Of a stretch of 64,000 nt of DNA, positions 41,935 to 50,228 are shown piece by piece. The stretch is from the NCBI GenBank assembly GCA_020686985.1, contig JAJEPU010000013.1:1-64000 (forward strand), given 5' to 3'. Every line of letters begins with the position of its first letter. The stretch's first letter is position 1. Origin of the DNA: Brotaphodocola catenula (lineage in GTDB: Bacteria; Bacillota; Clostridia; Lachnospirales; Lachnospiraceae). A model generated the notes under the pieces. The model saw only the letters and a program-made list of their open reading frames with translations. It ran no database searches and was not told the DNA's origin. The translations under genes were made by a program, and so were the position numbers.

Positions 41935-43758
41935 ATGAAATCTTATTTACAGGAACCGGAAGCGCAGAGACTTCCGGATGCGACAGAAGCAACCATCAAT
42001 CGAAGCCATTATTATCGTCAATTTCTTCATGGCTATTATCAGTTTGACTGTGTAGTGGAAAAAGATGTGACCCGCTCCACAAAGTTTTATATCCCGGAAG
42101 GTTCAATTTATAATCAGCCGACAATCTTTCTCGGTGTTCCGGGCGGAAAAAATTCGTGGGATTTCCTGGTTGAGAGCGGATGGAAAGCCCTCGCGGATGA
42201 GTATGGACTCTATCTTGTTCTGATGGAGGCATCCGATGAGACAGGATGGAAGGGCGATCAGGCAGATGAGGCGTACTTAAATGCGCTGAATAACGATATT
42301 TCTCTGCGCCCGATGTTCTGCTCGTTTCAGCCGAATTTCTATGCAGTCGCATATGGGGATAGCGCCGATGTTGTTGCACGCCAGAGTAGAAAGTCTCCGA
42401 GAGCTTATGCAGCGGTCGCACTGATCGGAACCTCCGGAATGACCGAAGAGGAAGAAACAATGCTTAGTGAGACAGAGAGCCGTGTGCCGGGAGTGACATT
42501 CTCAGCGGTCCAGACACCGGTATGGATCGTGCCGGCAAGAACAAAGGATTCTCAGACCGATCAGGAAAAAGAAGCCGTAGAGCAAGCTGTGGAGCGTGAG
42601 ACTTCTTACTACCGCAGAGCAAACCACAGTGAGGAGAATGGATCTGTGTTGGGAACAAAGACGGTGTGGTTGCCAAAAGAGGGCGGAGATGACGATGAGT
42701 ACTGGTGTGCAAACGTTGTGGAAGATCAGTGCGAGTGGGAATCTTGTGTAAATCGTGCTTACAGTGAGGCAATTCTCACGGAACTTTTTGATGGAATCTA
42801 TCGCTATCCGGGCAATAACAATGGAGCACTCCGCAAAGCCGGAAACATCTATGAGAGAGGATTTCAGAAGTTTTCAGCGGATGTCTGGGGAGGATATTAT
42901 TCGGACAAGCGGGATACTTACCGCAGAGAGTGGTATGTCTATCTGCCGCAGAGCGCGCCGGAAAAAGAGATTCCGGTTGTCTTTGTTTTCCACGGTGCAG
43001 GTGGAGGTGGGGATGAGATCGCAGACCGTATCGGCTGGAGCACGGTCGCAGACCGTCATGGCTTTATGATTGTGATGATGTCCGCTTCTGAGCCGAATGA
43101 GGTTCGTGAGATCAGTGAGATTCGCACAAACAATATATTCCGTCCGATGTGGAATACAGGAAATCCTCAGCCGGAGCGCCCGGCAGACATGAAATTTCTC
43201 GATTATGTCTATGAGTGGCTGATTGAGAATTATCCGGTGGATCAGAGACGGATTTATGGAAGCGGTCAGTCTTCAGGCGGAATGATGAGCTGGGCATGTG
43301 CAGCGTACCGCCCGGATTACTTTACGGCAGTCGCTCCGTTCTCCGCAAGAGATATTGATATTGAGGCAGTTATGCGGGGCGAGCAGGAGAATCCTCCGAT
43401 TGAGGGATCAGACATTGCGATCATGGCAAATCTTGGATGCTGTGACTCGGCATTTAAGGGCGGATTTTCCGGATCTGAAAGATTAGTGGATTACTGGTGC
43501 GACCGCTATCAGCTCACGAAGCACTGGGCGGATTACACTTACATGGATGAGGGCAAACATTGCAGTTACCAGAAGGGATTGCTCACTCACTATGTGTTTG
43601 AGACAGAGGGGGGTGTTCCGATGCTTCATCTGACAGAGACGGCGACGAAGGCACATGCGACCTGGCCGTCTGAATGTGAGGAAGTCTGGAGTGAATTCTT
43701 TACAAAATTCACAAAAGACCCGAAAACTAAAAAGTTGTCCTATCAGAAAAATGACTGA
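41935..43758 (+). CDS. double-domain alpha/beta-hydrolase (PHB-depolymerase-like esterase)
   Basis: A 607-residue protein with two esterase-like halves. The C-terminal half (about 310-600) has the oxyanion segment VFVFHGAGGGGDEI and the nucleophile motif G444-Q-S446-S-G448 in YGSGQSSGGMMSW, as in LpqC/polyhydroxybutyrate-depolymerase type esterases. The N-terminal half (about 40-270) has the same layout but GVPGGKNSWDFL and AVAYGDSADVVA, where the motif lacks the final glycine, so it may be inactive. No signal peptide is seen, so it is probably cytosolic and acts on an imported ester. Start follows GGAGAGTAGGGACC. Confidence 0.78.
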   Translation: MKSYLQEPEAQRLPDATEATINRSHYYRQFLHGYYQFDCVVEKDVTRSTKFYIPEGSIYNQPTIFLGVPGGKNSWDFLVESGWKALADEYGLYLVLMEASDETGWKGDQADEAYLNALNNDISLRPMFCSFQPNFYAVAYGDSADVVARQSRKSPRAYAAVALIGTSGMTEEEETMLSETESRVPGVTFSAVQTPVWIVPARTKDSQTDQEKEAVEQAVERETSYYRRANHSEENGSVLGTKTVWLPKEGGDDDEYWCANVVEDQCEWESCVNRAYSEAILTELFDGIYRYPGNNNGALRKAGNIYERGFQKFSADVWGGYYSDKRDTYRREWYVYLPQSAPEKEIPVVFVFHGAGGGGDEIADRIGWSTVADRHGFMIVMMSASEPNEVREISEIRTNNIFRPMWNTGNPQPERPADMKFLDYVYEWLIENYPVDQRRIYGSGQSSGGMMSWACAAYRPDYFTAVAPFSARDIDIEAVMRGEQENPPIEGSDIAIMANLGCCDSAFKGGFSGSERLVDYWCDRYQLTKHWADYTYMDEGKHCSYQKGLLTHYVFETEGGVPMLHLTETATKAHATWPSECEEVWSEFFTKFTKDPKTKKLSYQKND

Positions 43759-43759
43759 T

Positions 43760-44692
43760 TTATAACCCCAGACTCTTATCTACCTGCCCGCGCACATAGT
43801 CGGTCGCAAGTGCGATGAAATACTTTTCTGGTTTTGTCAGGTAAGAACCCTTCAAAAACGAGATGCTTCTCATCCAGCGAAGTCTCGGCGGAACCGTAAA
43901 GTAGACGATCTCCTCGCTCGGGCGGACGTAGGACTGTGGGAAGAAAGCCGGAGCAATCTGGGATTTGACCATGCTGACGACGGTTGCCGTGCTGATGGAT
44001 TCAAACAGAATCTTTGGGGAGAATCCGACATTAGAGAAACACAGATCGATCATATCGCGCATTCTGGTCTCTTTTCCGAGAAGGATAAACGAATTGTCCC
44101 GAAACAGAGAAAGGTCGATCACGGGCAGGATCTCCCAGCTCTTTTCACCGGCAAGGTGGGCGAGCGGGTGGGAGGACGGAACGCCGAGCACCATATATTC
44201 GGAATCCATGTTGATGTACTCGAGATCCGGGTGTATGCTCCGCTCATAGTAGGAATTGCAGGCAAAGTCCACAACCTTCTGAAGAATCAGACGCTCCATC
44301 TCCTTGATGCGGGCTTCATGGATCTTAAACGTGATATCCGGATATTTCTGATGAAAGACCGGATAGATCTTGGCGAACATCCGTGATCCCGCCTCCGGGG
44401 TGTAGGCGATCGATATTTCACCGCGCCCTTCCTCGGCAATGTCGTGAATCATTTTATAGGTCTCTTTTTTCATCGAGAGCATTTCTTTGGCAGTATTCAG
44501 ATAAATTCTTCCTGCGTAAGTGGGAAGCATCGTCCGATTACGGCGCTCAAAGAGAGGAGTTCCAAGTTCCTTCTCAAGGCGCAGTAATTGCTGATTCAGT
44601 GCAGGTTGTGTGAGAAACAGCCGTTCCGCTGCCCGGGAAATGCTCTTTTCCTGTTCAATCGCAAGAATGTATTCCAACTGATGAAGATCCAT
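43760..44692 (-). CDS. LysR family transcriptional regulator
   Basis: A 310-residue LysR protein with helix-turn-helix YILAIEQEKSISRAAERLFLTQPALNQQLLRLEKELGTPLF and effector domain ISIAYTPEAGSRMFAKIYPVF onward. It ends one base after the convergent esterase gene and is divergent from the MBL-fold gene at 44973. The gap between holds an array of CTAAT/ATTAG boxes that is a good candidate for its operator. Confidence 0.9.
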   Translation of the reverse strand: MDLHQLEYILAIEQEKSISRAAERLFLTQPALNQQLLRLEKELGTPLFERRNRTMLPTYAGRIYLNTAKEMLSMKKETYKMIHDIAEEGRGEISIAYTPEAGSRMFAKIYPVFHQKYPDITFKIHEARIKEMERLILQKVVDFACNSYYERSIHPDLEYINMDSEYMVLGVPSSHPLAHLAGEKSWEILPVIDLSLFRDNSFILLGKETRMRDMIDLCFSNVGFSPKILFESISTATVVSMVKSQIAPAFFPQSYVRPSEEIVYFTVPPRLRWMRSISFLKGSYLTKPEKYFIALATDYVRGQVDKSLGL

Positions 44693-44808
44693 ATTCTTCT
44701 TATCCTTCTTTCTTTGTTTTCTTTTTGTTTCTTTGTTTCTTTTCTTTAAAATGCTCTTTTTTTCAAATCCTGACGATCGATATTTCGCAAATTTGTTAAC
44801 GAATATAT

Positions 44809-44842
44809 CTAATAAATAATTAGAAAAAATCTAATTACTAAT
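44809..44842. promoter_or_regulatory. CTAAT/ATTAG box array, probable LysR operator
   Basis: CTAAT-N5-ATTAG (44809-44823) overlaps AATTAGA-N5-TCTAATT (44818-44836), and another CTAAT follows at 44838. The second dyad contains T-N11-A, the LysR core pattern. The array directly precedes the promoter of the MBL-fold gene and lies 117 bases from the LysR start. Confidence 0.6.
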
Positions 44843-44845
44843 AAG

Positions 44846-44874
44846 TTATATTTAGCGATTTAGATAATTATAAT
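44846..44874 (+). promoter_or_regulatory. promoter of the MBL / SLC13 operon
   Basis: TTATAT at 44846-44851, 17 bases, then a perfect TATAAT at 44869-44874. The poor -35 box fits an activator-dependent promoter beside the LysR sites. Confidence 0.55.
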
Positions 44875-44972
44875 AAAAATAGATCAAAAAAACAACGTTG
44901 TTGAAAAAGAAAATAGTAAAAATAACAAGAGATCAAATAAGGATTTCGTTAAGAAAAAAGGAGAGTATTCAC

Positions 44973-45824
44973 ATGGGATTTCGATGCACACCGCCGACAA
45001 AAGATCCGGTAGCGACACTGGCCTATAAGCCATGGACGCTGGCGATCAAACCGTTTCAGGTGGCTCCACAGACATGGTATGTCGCAGGTCAGACTTGGGT
45101 GGGCTGTTACCTGATTGACACCGGAGACGGACTGATTTTGATTGATACGGCAATCATAGAGAGCCTTTATATGCTTGTAGATTCGATTTATCGTCTCGGC
45201 TATAAACCGGAAGACATCAAGATGATCCTGATCAGCCATGCACACTTTGACCACTGTGGTGGAGCACGGGCGATGAAGGAGCTGACCGGAGCACCACTCT
45301 ACATGTCCAAGGAGGACTGGGAGTTTATGAAGGCATGTCCGGACGAGACAATCGCAATCGACAAAGACGATCATCCACAGCCGTTTGAGCTGGATGGTTT
45401 CTTCTCAGATGATGAGCCGATTTGCCTTGGAAATGTGGAGATCCGCACAATGCTGACTCCGGGTCATACCGTTGGTTGCACGAGCTTTTTCTGGACCGTG
45501 ACAAATCCGGCAAACGGAGAAAAATATGTGGTCGGCATGCATGGCGGTGTCGGCGCCAATACGATGAACAACGAGTATTATGCGACGAGCCATTATCTGA
45601 CCCCGGATCTGCGCGAGCGTTTCTTAAATGACGCAGAGAAAGTCCGCAACATCCATGTGGATATTGCACTTCCGAGCCATCCGAATCAGATCGAGATTGT
45701 AGATCGTGCAGGACAGTACACCGATGAGAGTCAGCCATTCCTCGATGACACGATCTGGGCACAGTTCGTTGATGAGAGAGTGCGCCAGGTTCGCGCGGTG
45801 ATGGAAAAAGAAAACGAAAAATAA
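44973..45824 (+). CDS. MBL-fold metallo-hydrolase 1 (B3-like)
   Basis: A 283-residue metallo-beta-lactamase-fold hydrolase. The metal motif H89-A-H91-F-D93-H94 (ISHAHFDHCGGA), PGHTVGCTSFF and a late SHPNQ histidine follow the layout of subclass B3 enzymes. No export signal is seen, so a cytosolic ester, lactone or amide substrate is more likely than an antibiotic. The ATG at 44973 follows AAAAGGAGAGTATTC. It is followed by an SLC13 permease and a second MBL gene, which suggests that the transported compound is the substrate. Confidence 0.82.
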   Translation: MGFRCTPPTKDPVATLAYKPWTLAIKPFQVAPQTWYVAGQTWVGCYLIDTGDGLILIDTAIIESLYMLVDSIYRLGYKPEDIKMILISHAHFDHCGGARAMKELTGAPLYMSKEDWEFMKACPDETIAIDKDDHPQPFELDGFFSDDEPICLGNVEIRTMLTPGHTVGCTSFFWTVTNPANGEKYVVGMHGGVGANTMNNEYYATSHYLTPDLRERFLNDAEKVRNIHVDIALPSHPNQIEIVDRAGQYTDESQPFLDDTIWAQFVDERVRQVRAVMEKENEK

Positions 45825-45836
45825 GTGGAAACAACA

Positions 45837-45867
45837 GTTACCGTTTGTGCAACGCATGAACGGTAAC
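45837..45867 (+). repeat. isolated end-hairpin of the dispersed repeat family
   Basis: GTTACCGTT (45837-45845) pairs perfectly with AACGGTAAC (45859-45867). Loop and arms match the terminal hairpin of the repeats at 24291 and 30821, again with matched changes in both arms. It lies between the MBL gene and the second permease. Confidence 0.75.
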
Positions 45868-45915
45868 GACAGAAGAGACAAACTGGCATCAGGGATTTTT
45901 CAAAGGAGAAGCGTA

Positions 45916-47196
45916 ATGGAAATGTATATTGTACTTGCAGTGACATTGTTTATGATGGTAATGTTCGTCTGGCATAAAGTACCGTTTGGTGTGACGACGA
46001 TGACCTGCTGTATCGTACTTGCCGCAACGGGAGTGCTGAAACTTTCAGCAGCCTTTACTGGATTTGGAAACAAGATTGTGGTTCTGATTGCACCGATGCT
46101 TGCGCTGAGTGCGGCGCTCACAAAGACGAGTCTCGTCGCACGGATCGGCACAATGATGCAGAGCATGAAAGGAAAGAGCGGAATTGCCCTGATCCTGATG
46201 TTCTACATTGTTGGTATGGTTTTTGCACAGTTCATTCCGAGTACCGCAGTCATCAGTATCATGATCGTCTTTCTGATGACTATCGGAAACACTGGTGATG
46301 TGACTGCAAAGAGACTTCTGCTTCCTCTGCTCGGTGTTCTGTGTGCATGGAAGTTCCGTTTCCCGATCGGTCTTGGAGCATCCACGTTTGCACAGATCAA
46401 CGGTTACTATGAGGGAATCATCTCTGATCCGTCCATGCAGTTGACGATGATGGATCCATTCTTCTTTGCAATTCCGTCGATGATCGTTCTGGCAGGTTAC
46501 TGCATTTTTGGATGGAAGTTGATGCCGAAGGATGATGGAGATGTTGATAAGAGTGCTTTAAAAGAGTCCAAGAAGGCAAATGCCCTCACCCACGGACAGG
46601 AAGTTTATGTTTATGCAGTATTTGTAATTGTTATGCTTTTAATGATCTTGAACAAGTGGACCGGAAATCTTCTGTATCTGGCACCGGGCATGGGTGTTCT
46701 CGCTCTGCTTTACGGTGGAGTGATGAAGCCGGATGAGGCAGTTAAGGCAATGACCGTTGACATGATCTGGATGATCGCAGGCGTTCTGGTTGTCGCAGAT
46801 GCTCTTGGTTCCTCAGGAGCAGGTGATCTGATCGGAAATGCAGTTCTTGCAATCCTTGGCGAAAATCCGAGCTCGATGATGGTAATGTTGGTCTTCTCCG
46901 CAGCAACGATTGTGATGACGACTTTCCTCTCCAACACGGCAACTCAGGCAGTTCTGATCCCGATTGCAGCTTCGATCTGTCTGGCAGGTGGTTGGGACCC
47001 GAGAGGCGTTGTGCTGATCATCGGTACCGCAAACATGTTTGCACTTGGATTCCCGTCTGGTTCCGGTGAGACAGCAGTTGCATTTGCAGCGGGCGGATAT
47101 AACCCGGTAAAGGTTCTGAAATTTACGGTTCCGTACATGCTTCTAGCAATTATCACCTGTGCGCTGACCGCCCAGTTCATGTACCCGCTGTACTAG
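45916..47196 (+). CDS. SLC13-type (DASS family) carboxylate permease 2
   Basis: A 426-residue paralogue of the permease at 40566, with KVPFGVTTMTCCIVLAATG at the N-terminus and VMTTFLSNTATQAVLIPIA near residue 340. About eleven membrane segments. The ATG at 45916 follows CAAAGGAGAAGCGTA; a frame extension to 45847 runs through the hairpin repeat and is not credible. It follows the MBL gene by 91 bases in the same direction, so the two are likely cotranscribed. Confidence 0.87.
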   Translation: MEMYIVLAVTLFMMVMFVWHKVPFGVTTMTCCIVLAATGVLKLSAAFTGFGNKIVVLIAPMLALSAALTKTSLVARIGTMMQSMKGKSGIALILMFYIVGMVFAQFIPSTAVISIMIVFLMTIGNTGDVTAKRLLLPLLGVLCAWKFRFPIGLGASTFAQINGYYEGIISDPSMQLTMMDPFFFAIPSMIVLAGYCIFGWKLMPKDDGDVDKSALKESKKANALTHGQEVYVYAVFVIVMLLMILNKWTGNLLYLAPGMGVLALLYGGVMKPDEAVKAMTVDMIWMIAGVLVVADALGSSGAGDLIGNAVLAILGENPSSMMVMLVFSAATIVMTTFLSNTATQAVLIPIAASICLAGGWDPRGVVLIIGTANMFALGFPSGSGETAVAFAAGGYNPVKVLKFTVPYMLLAIITCALTAQFMYPLY

Positions 47197-47280
47197 AGAA
47201 TCATGGTGTGCAAACAAACATATCATTTGTTTCTTTGTTCTTGAAATGGAATAAATAAAATGGAATAGAAAATAAACTCA

Positions 47281-47346
47281 GGCTGAGAAGATTTCGATGT
47301 TCCCACTTTATGACTTATGACGGGACAGTCAAAATCCTGCTCAGCC
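47281..47346. promoter_or_regulatory. long-range stem in the permease-MBL intergenic region
   Basis: GGCTGAG (47281-47287) pairs with CTCAGCC (47340-47346), and inside TTCCC and GGGA can pair around a 17-base AT-rich loop. It lies between the permease stop and the next promoter and may be a weak terminator or structured 3' end. There is no T run directly after it. Confidence 0.4.
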
Positions 47347-47412
47347 ATTTGAACATAGGGACATAAAAAGACAGAAAATCAGAAAAAAAGCAAAAAAACA
47401 ATCGGAGATGGA

Positions 47413-47441
47413 TTGACAATTCGGTTATCGAATCCTAAACT
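47413..47441 (+). promoter_or_regulatory. promoter of the second MBL gene
   Basis: Perfect TTGACA at 47413-47418, 17 bases, then TAAACT at 47436-47441. ATTCG/CGAAT forms a small dyad inside the spacer. About 60 bases separate it from the gene start. Confidence 0.65.
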
Positions 47442-47500
47442 TTAAAAATTGATAATTTAGATGATTAAGTAAAAAATAGTAGAAAAAGGAGAGAAAAATT

Positions 47501-48388
47501 ATGTCGATGAAATCAGAGTATGAGGAGTATCTGGAACGTCGGGAAAAAATGAAAAAAAATCCGATGGCGCGTATCTGGATCAACCAGGAATCCCGCTATG
47601 TAAAGCCGTTTCAGATGTACGGAAATCTGTATTATGTGGGGGATAGCTGGGTGTGTGCACACATCGTGGATACCGGCGAGGGACTTCTTTTGTTTGATGC
47701 TGGAAACTGCGGAAATGGTGCAACCGCAATGCTGATTCAGGCGATCTGGGAGATGGGATTTAACCCGGCTGATGTGAAGTGGATGGTTCTCTCCCACGGA
47801 CATGTGGATCACATCGGAGCGGTTAATTTCTTTAAGAGAATGTTTGGAACGAAAATTTATCTTGGCGCTCTGGATGCGAAGATGTTCCGTGAACATCCGG
47901 AACTTGCACTTGTGCAGGAGAGCACGGACTACATGGATGAGCTCTTTGGGCCGGATGTGGAGATCCATGAGGGAGACAAGATCAAATTTGGAAACACGGA
48001 AGTGGAATTCCGTGAGGCTCCGGGTCACACCGAGGGCGTGATTTCCTGCTTCTTTGACGTGACAGACGGCAAGGAGACGAAGCGAGTCGGATATTATGGG
48101 GGATTTGGATTTAACACGCTTCAGAAATCGTTCCTGCTTGAGATTGGAGACACAAATTACTCGATGAGAGAGGCGTATCTGCGCTCAATCGAGAAAGTGA
48201 TCAATGAGAAAGTCGATATCTTCATGCCGAATCACTGTGTCAATGTCGATCTCTTGAACAAGAGACAGTTTATGATTGATCATCCGTCTGAGCCGAATCC
48301 GTTCATTGATGAGAATGCGTGGAAGAATTATCTCCAGATGAAGTACGATGACTTGAAAAAGCTGATGGCAGATCCGGCGCAAAACTGA
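47501..48388 (+). CDS. MBL-fold metallo-hydrolase 2
   Basis: A 295-residue metallo-beta-lactamase-fold protein related to the one at 44973, with H99-G-H101-V-D103-H104 (LSHGHVDHIGA), PGHTEGVISCFFD and a late MPNHCVN histidine. The shared plan (YVGDSWVCAHIVDTGEGLLLFD compare YVAGQTWVGCYLIDTGDGLI) shows common descent. Start follows AAAAGGAGAG. It has its own promoter and a strong terminator, so it can be expressed apart from the permease. Substrate unknown. Confidence 0.82.
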   Translation: MSMKSEYEEYLERREKMKKNPMARIWINQESRYVKPFQMYGNLYYVGDSWVCAHIVDTGEGLLLFDAGNCGNGATAMLIQAIWEMGFNPADVKWMVLSHGHVDHIGAVNFFKRMFGTKIYLGALDAKMFREHPELALVQESTDYMDELFGPDVEIHEGDKIKFGNTEVEFREAPGHTEGVISCFFDVTDGKETKRVGYYGGFGFNTLQKSFLLEIGDTNYSMREAYLRSIEKVINEKVDIFMPNHCVNVDLLNKRQFMIDHPSEPNPFIDENAWKNYLQMKYDDLKKLMADPAQN

Positions 48389-48443
48389 TAGATGCGAATG
48401 GACGCCACACAGAAAAATAAAAAATCAAAGAGTCTGTAAGCGC

Positions 48444-48481
48444 AAAAAACCGCCTTTTTTCTGCAAAAATGGCGGTTTTTT
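48444..48481. terminator. intrinsic terminator after the second MBL gene
   Basis: AAAAAACCGCC (48444-48454) pairs perfectly with GGCGGTTTTTT (48471-48481), and TTTTT/AAAAA extends the stem inward. T-rich on both strands. Confidence 0.9.
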
Positions 48482-48634
48482 GTGAACTTGTTTCCGAATT
48501 TGTATAGGCTTTTTTCTGTAAAAAGTATGCAAAGGATTTGTAAAAAACAAAAAAGAGCAAAACGGAGTGGAACCGGTACCGGAATTTGTACAGTTTTCCC
48601 ATAAAATCAAGAGTTTTTATGTACACACTGAAAT

Positions 48635-48663
48635 TTGACATGGACATGGAAACGTGATATACC
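48635..48663 (+). promoter_or_regulatory. promoter of the HPr-like gene
   Basis: TTGACA at 48635-48640, 17 bases, then TATACC at 48658-48663. The leader of about 87 bases contains an end-hairpin of the dispersed repeat. Confidence 0.68.
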
Positions 48664-48685
48664 TTTCACAACCAGTAGGCGTGAT

Positions 48686-48715
48686 GTTACTGTTCACGCG
48701 TTTTGCAAATGGTAA
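48686..48715 (+). repeat. reverse-oriented end-hairpin of the dispersed repeat in a leader
   Basis: GTTACTGTT pairs with AAATGGTAAT (three G-U pairs), with CACGCG and TTTGC in the loop as in the other copies but on the opposite strand. It lies within the predicted leader of the HPr-like gene. Confidence 0.55.
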
Positions 48716-48756
48716 TATCCTAATTTCTTCCAAATTTAGAAAAGGAGTTGTTTATT

Positions 48757-49002
48757 ATGAAGGAAAGAAAAATCAGACTGGCAACATTGGATGAGGCAAA
48801 GGCGTTTGTAACAGCAGCAGGAAAGTGCGATTTTGATATTGATGTTTATTATAATCGTGTCGTGATTGATGCAAAATCGATCTTAGGTGTTTGCAGTCTG
48901 GATTTGACAAAAGATCTGACTGTGAGAATGTACGGAGAGAATCCGGAGTTTGAGGCAGTCTTGGATCAGCTTGCACCGGAGAAGAACAGAGAGATTGCGT
49001 AA
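48757..49002 (+). CDS. HPr-like protein lacking the active-site histidine
   Basis: An 81-residue protein with the HPr fold. The segment VVIDAKSILGVCSLDLTKDLTVRM aligns with the KSIMGVMSL region of HPr, including the serine that HPr kinase modifies. The usual GIHARPA segment is replaced by TLDEAKAFV, so there is no phosphorylatable histidine and no phosphate transfer from enzyme I is expected. A regulatory role like that of Crh is possible but unproven. The ATG at 48757 follows AAAAGGAG. Confidence 0.75.
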   Translation: MKERKIRLATLDEAKAFVTAAGKCDFDIDVYYNRVVIDAKSILGVCSLDLTKDLTVRMYGENPEFEAVLDQLAPEKNREIA

Positions 49003-49053
49003 GAGCGATTGTAAACGGGCATAGCAAAATACAGAGATATAGATACGAATTAT

Positions 49054-49105
49054 AAAACAGCAGGAAAATTTCTTGGAACAGGAGAAGTTTTTCTGCTGTT
49101 TTTGT
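49054..49105 (+). terminator. intrinsic terminator after the HPr-like gene
   Basis: AAAACAGCAG (49054-49063) pairs with CTGCTGTTTT (49093-49102), with an inner A/T extension, followed by T. Confidence 0.85.
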
Positions 49106-49160
49106 GTAACCATATTTTTAATAATATTTCACATGCCCTTTCAAAATCACCGCGCTTAAG

Positions 49161-50036
49161 TTAGAGCATCTCCATAAATTGTCGTGCCGCCTGCGAGATC
49201 GGAACGTTCTCATTGTGTGCGACCACCATCTGTCTTGTCGGAAGTTCCTCCTCGAGATTGACGATAAAGAGATTTTTCTCCTCCTCAGGAATGCAGTAAT
49301 CCGGTACAAAGGCAATGCCAAGTCCGATTCTTGCAAGGTCGATCAACAGATCGTTGCTCGAAATCTCAATCTCCGGTACAAGATCAAGCTGGTGGCGCTG
49401 GAACATGCTGTGCAGAAACTCGCTCGTCGTGCTCTTGCGGTCGAGCATCAGAATCGGATATGTCTGAAGCTCTTTTAAGGAGACGCTCTTTCCGCGCAGG
49501 TCAGAGTACTCCTCATTTGCGACAAAGACATCGTGGAACTCGCGGATCACACGCACATGATGACTGCTTGAGAGACCGGAGTTCGGATAGTTTGTGATCG
49601 CAAAGTCGACCTGACCAGACTCAAGGAGCTTGGCGCAGGCGATCGAGGTCTGGTTCGTGACCTTGATGTGCACGCCCGGATAGAGGCGATGGAATTCTTT
49701 TAAATAGTGAAGCAGATAGTAACGGCAGATCGTGTCACTTGCGCCGATGCGAAGCTGACCGCCGTTTAGGGTGTTGGCCTCAAGAAGCTGATTCTCGCCC
49801 TGACGGATCAGATTCATCGCCGGCTCAATGTGCTTGAGCAGGATCTCGCCCTCCGGTGTCAGCTGGACGCGCTTCGTACTGCGGATAAACAAGGGTTGAT
49901 TTAACTTTTTCTCCAGGACCTTGATTGACTGGCTGACCGCAGACTGGGAAATAAAGAGCTGTTTGGAGGCTTCTGAGAAGCTGAGAGTATTCGCAACATG
50001 GTAGAATACTTTATATAATTCGTAGTTGATATCCAT
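49161..50036 (-). CDS. LysR family transcriptional regulator
   Basis: A 291-residue LysR protein with helix-turn-helix YKVFYHVANTLSFSEASKQLFISQSAVSQSIKVLEKKLNQPLF and effector domain LRIGASDTICRYYLLHYLKEF, in the CysL/YwfK-like branch. Start at 50036 follows AAGGAGAACTAAT. It is divergent from the ATP-grasp cassette, 192 bases away, and could regulate it. Confidence 0.9.
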   Translation of the reverse strand: MDINYELYKVFYHVANTLSFSEASKQLFISQSAVSQSIKVLEKKLNQPLFIRSTKRVQLTPEGEILLKHIEPAMNLIRQGENQLLEANTLNGGQLRIGASDTICRYYLLHYLKEFHRLYPGVHIKVTNQTSIACAKLLESGQVDFAITNYPNSGLSSSHHVRVIREFHDVFVANEEYSDLRGKSVSLKELQTYPILMLDRKSTTSEFLHSMFQRHQLDLVPEIEISSNDLLIDLARIGLGIAFVPDYCIPEEEKNLFIVNLEEELPTRQMVVAHNENVPISQAARQFMEML

Positions 50037-50103
50037 GATTATTAGTTCTCCTTATAAGTTGACTTTATTTTATCAGAAAATGCGGAGATTGTAAATGGAT
50101 AAT

Positions 50104-50132
50104 TTGACAAATAAGAAAAAACGTTGTATAGT
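50104..50132 (+). promoter_or_regulatory. promoter of the ATP-grasp cassette
   Basis: Perfect TTGACA at 50104-50109, 17 bases, then TATAGT at 50127-50132. Predicted start is near 50139. Confidence 0.8.
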
Positions 50133-50147
50133 GGTTTCATAAAGTAA

Positions 50148-50178
50148 AGGCGCTTTGGATCTCCCAGAGCGCCTTTTT
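50148..50178 (+). terminator. promoter-proximal intrinsic terminator or attenuator
   Basis: AGGCGCT with TTTGG (50148-50158) pairs with CC and AGCGCCT (50164-50174), then TTTTTCT. It begins about ten bases after the predicted transcription start and 51 bases before the ATP-grasp start, so transcripts must pass it to express the cassette. No upstream plus-strand gene needs it, since the neighbour is transcribed the other way. Confidence 0.8.
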
Positions 50179-50228
50179 CTATTATTCGATATCCGCTCGG
50201 ATAGAACAAAACAAAGGGGAGAGCGCTG

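Noticed and set aside
44973-48388. Antibiotic-resistance beta-lactamases
   Set aside because: The two MBL-fold proteins have no export signal and sit with carboxylate permeases; the metal motif alone does not show beta-lactamase activity.
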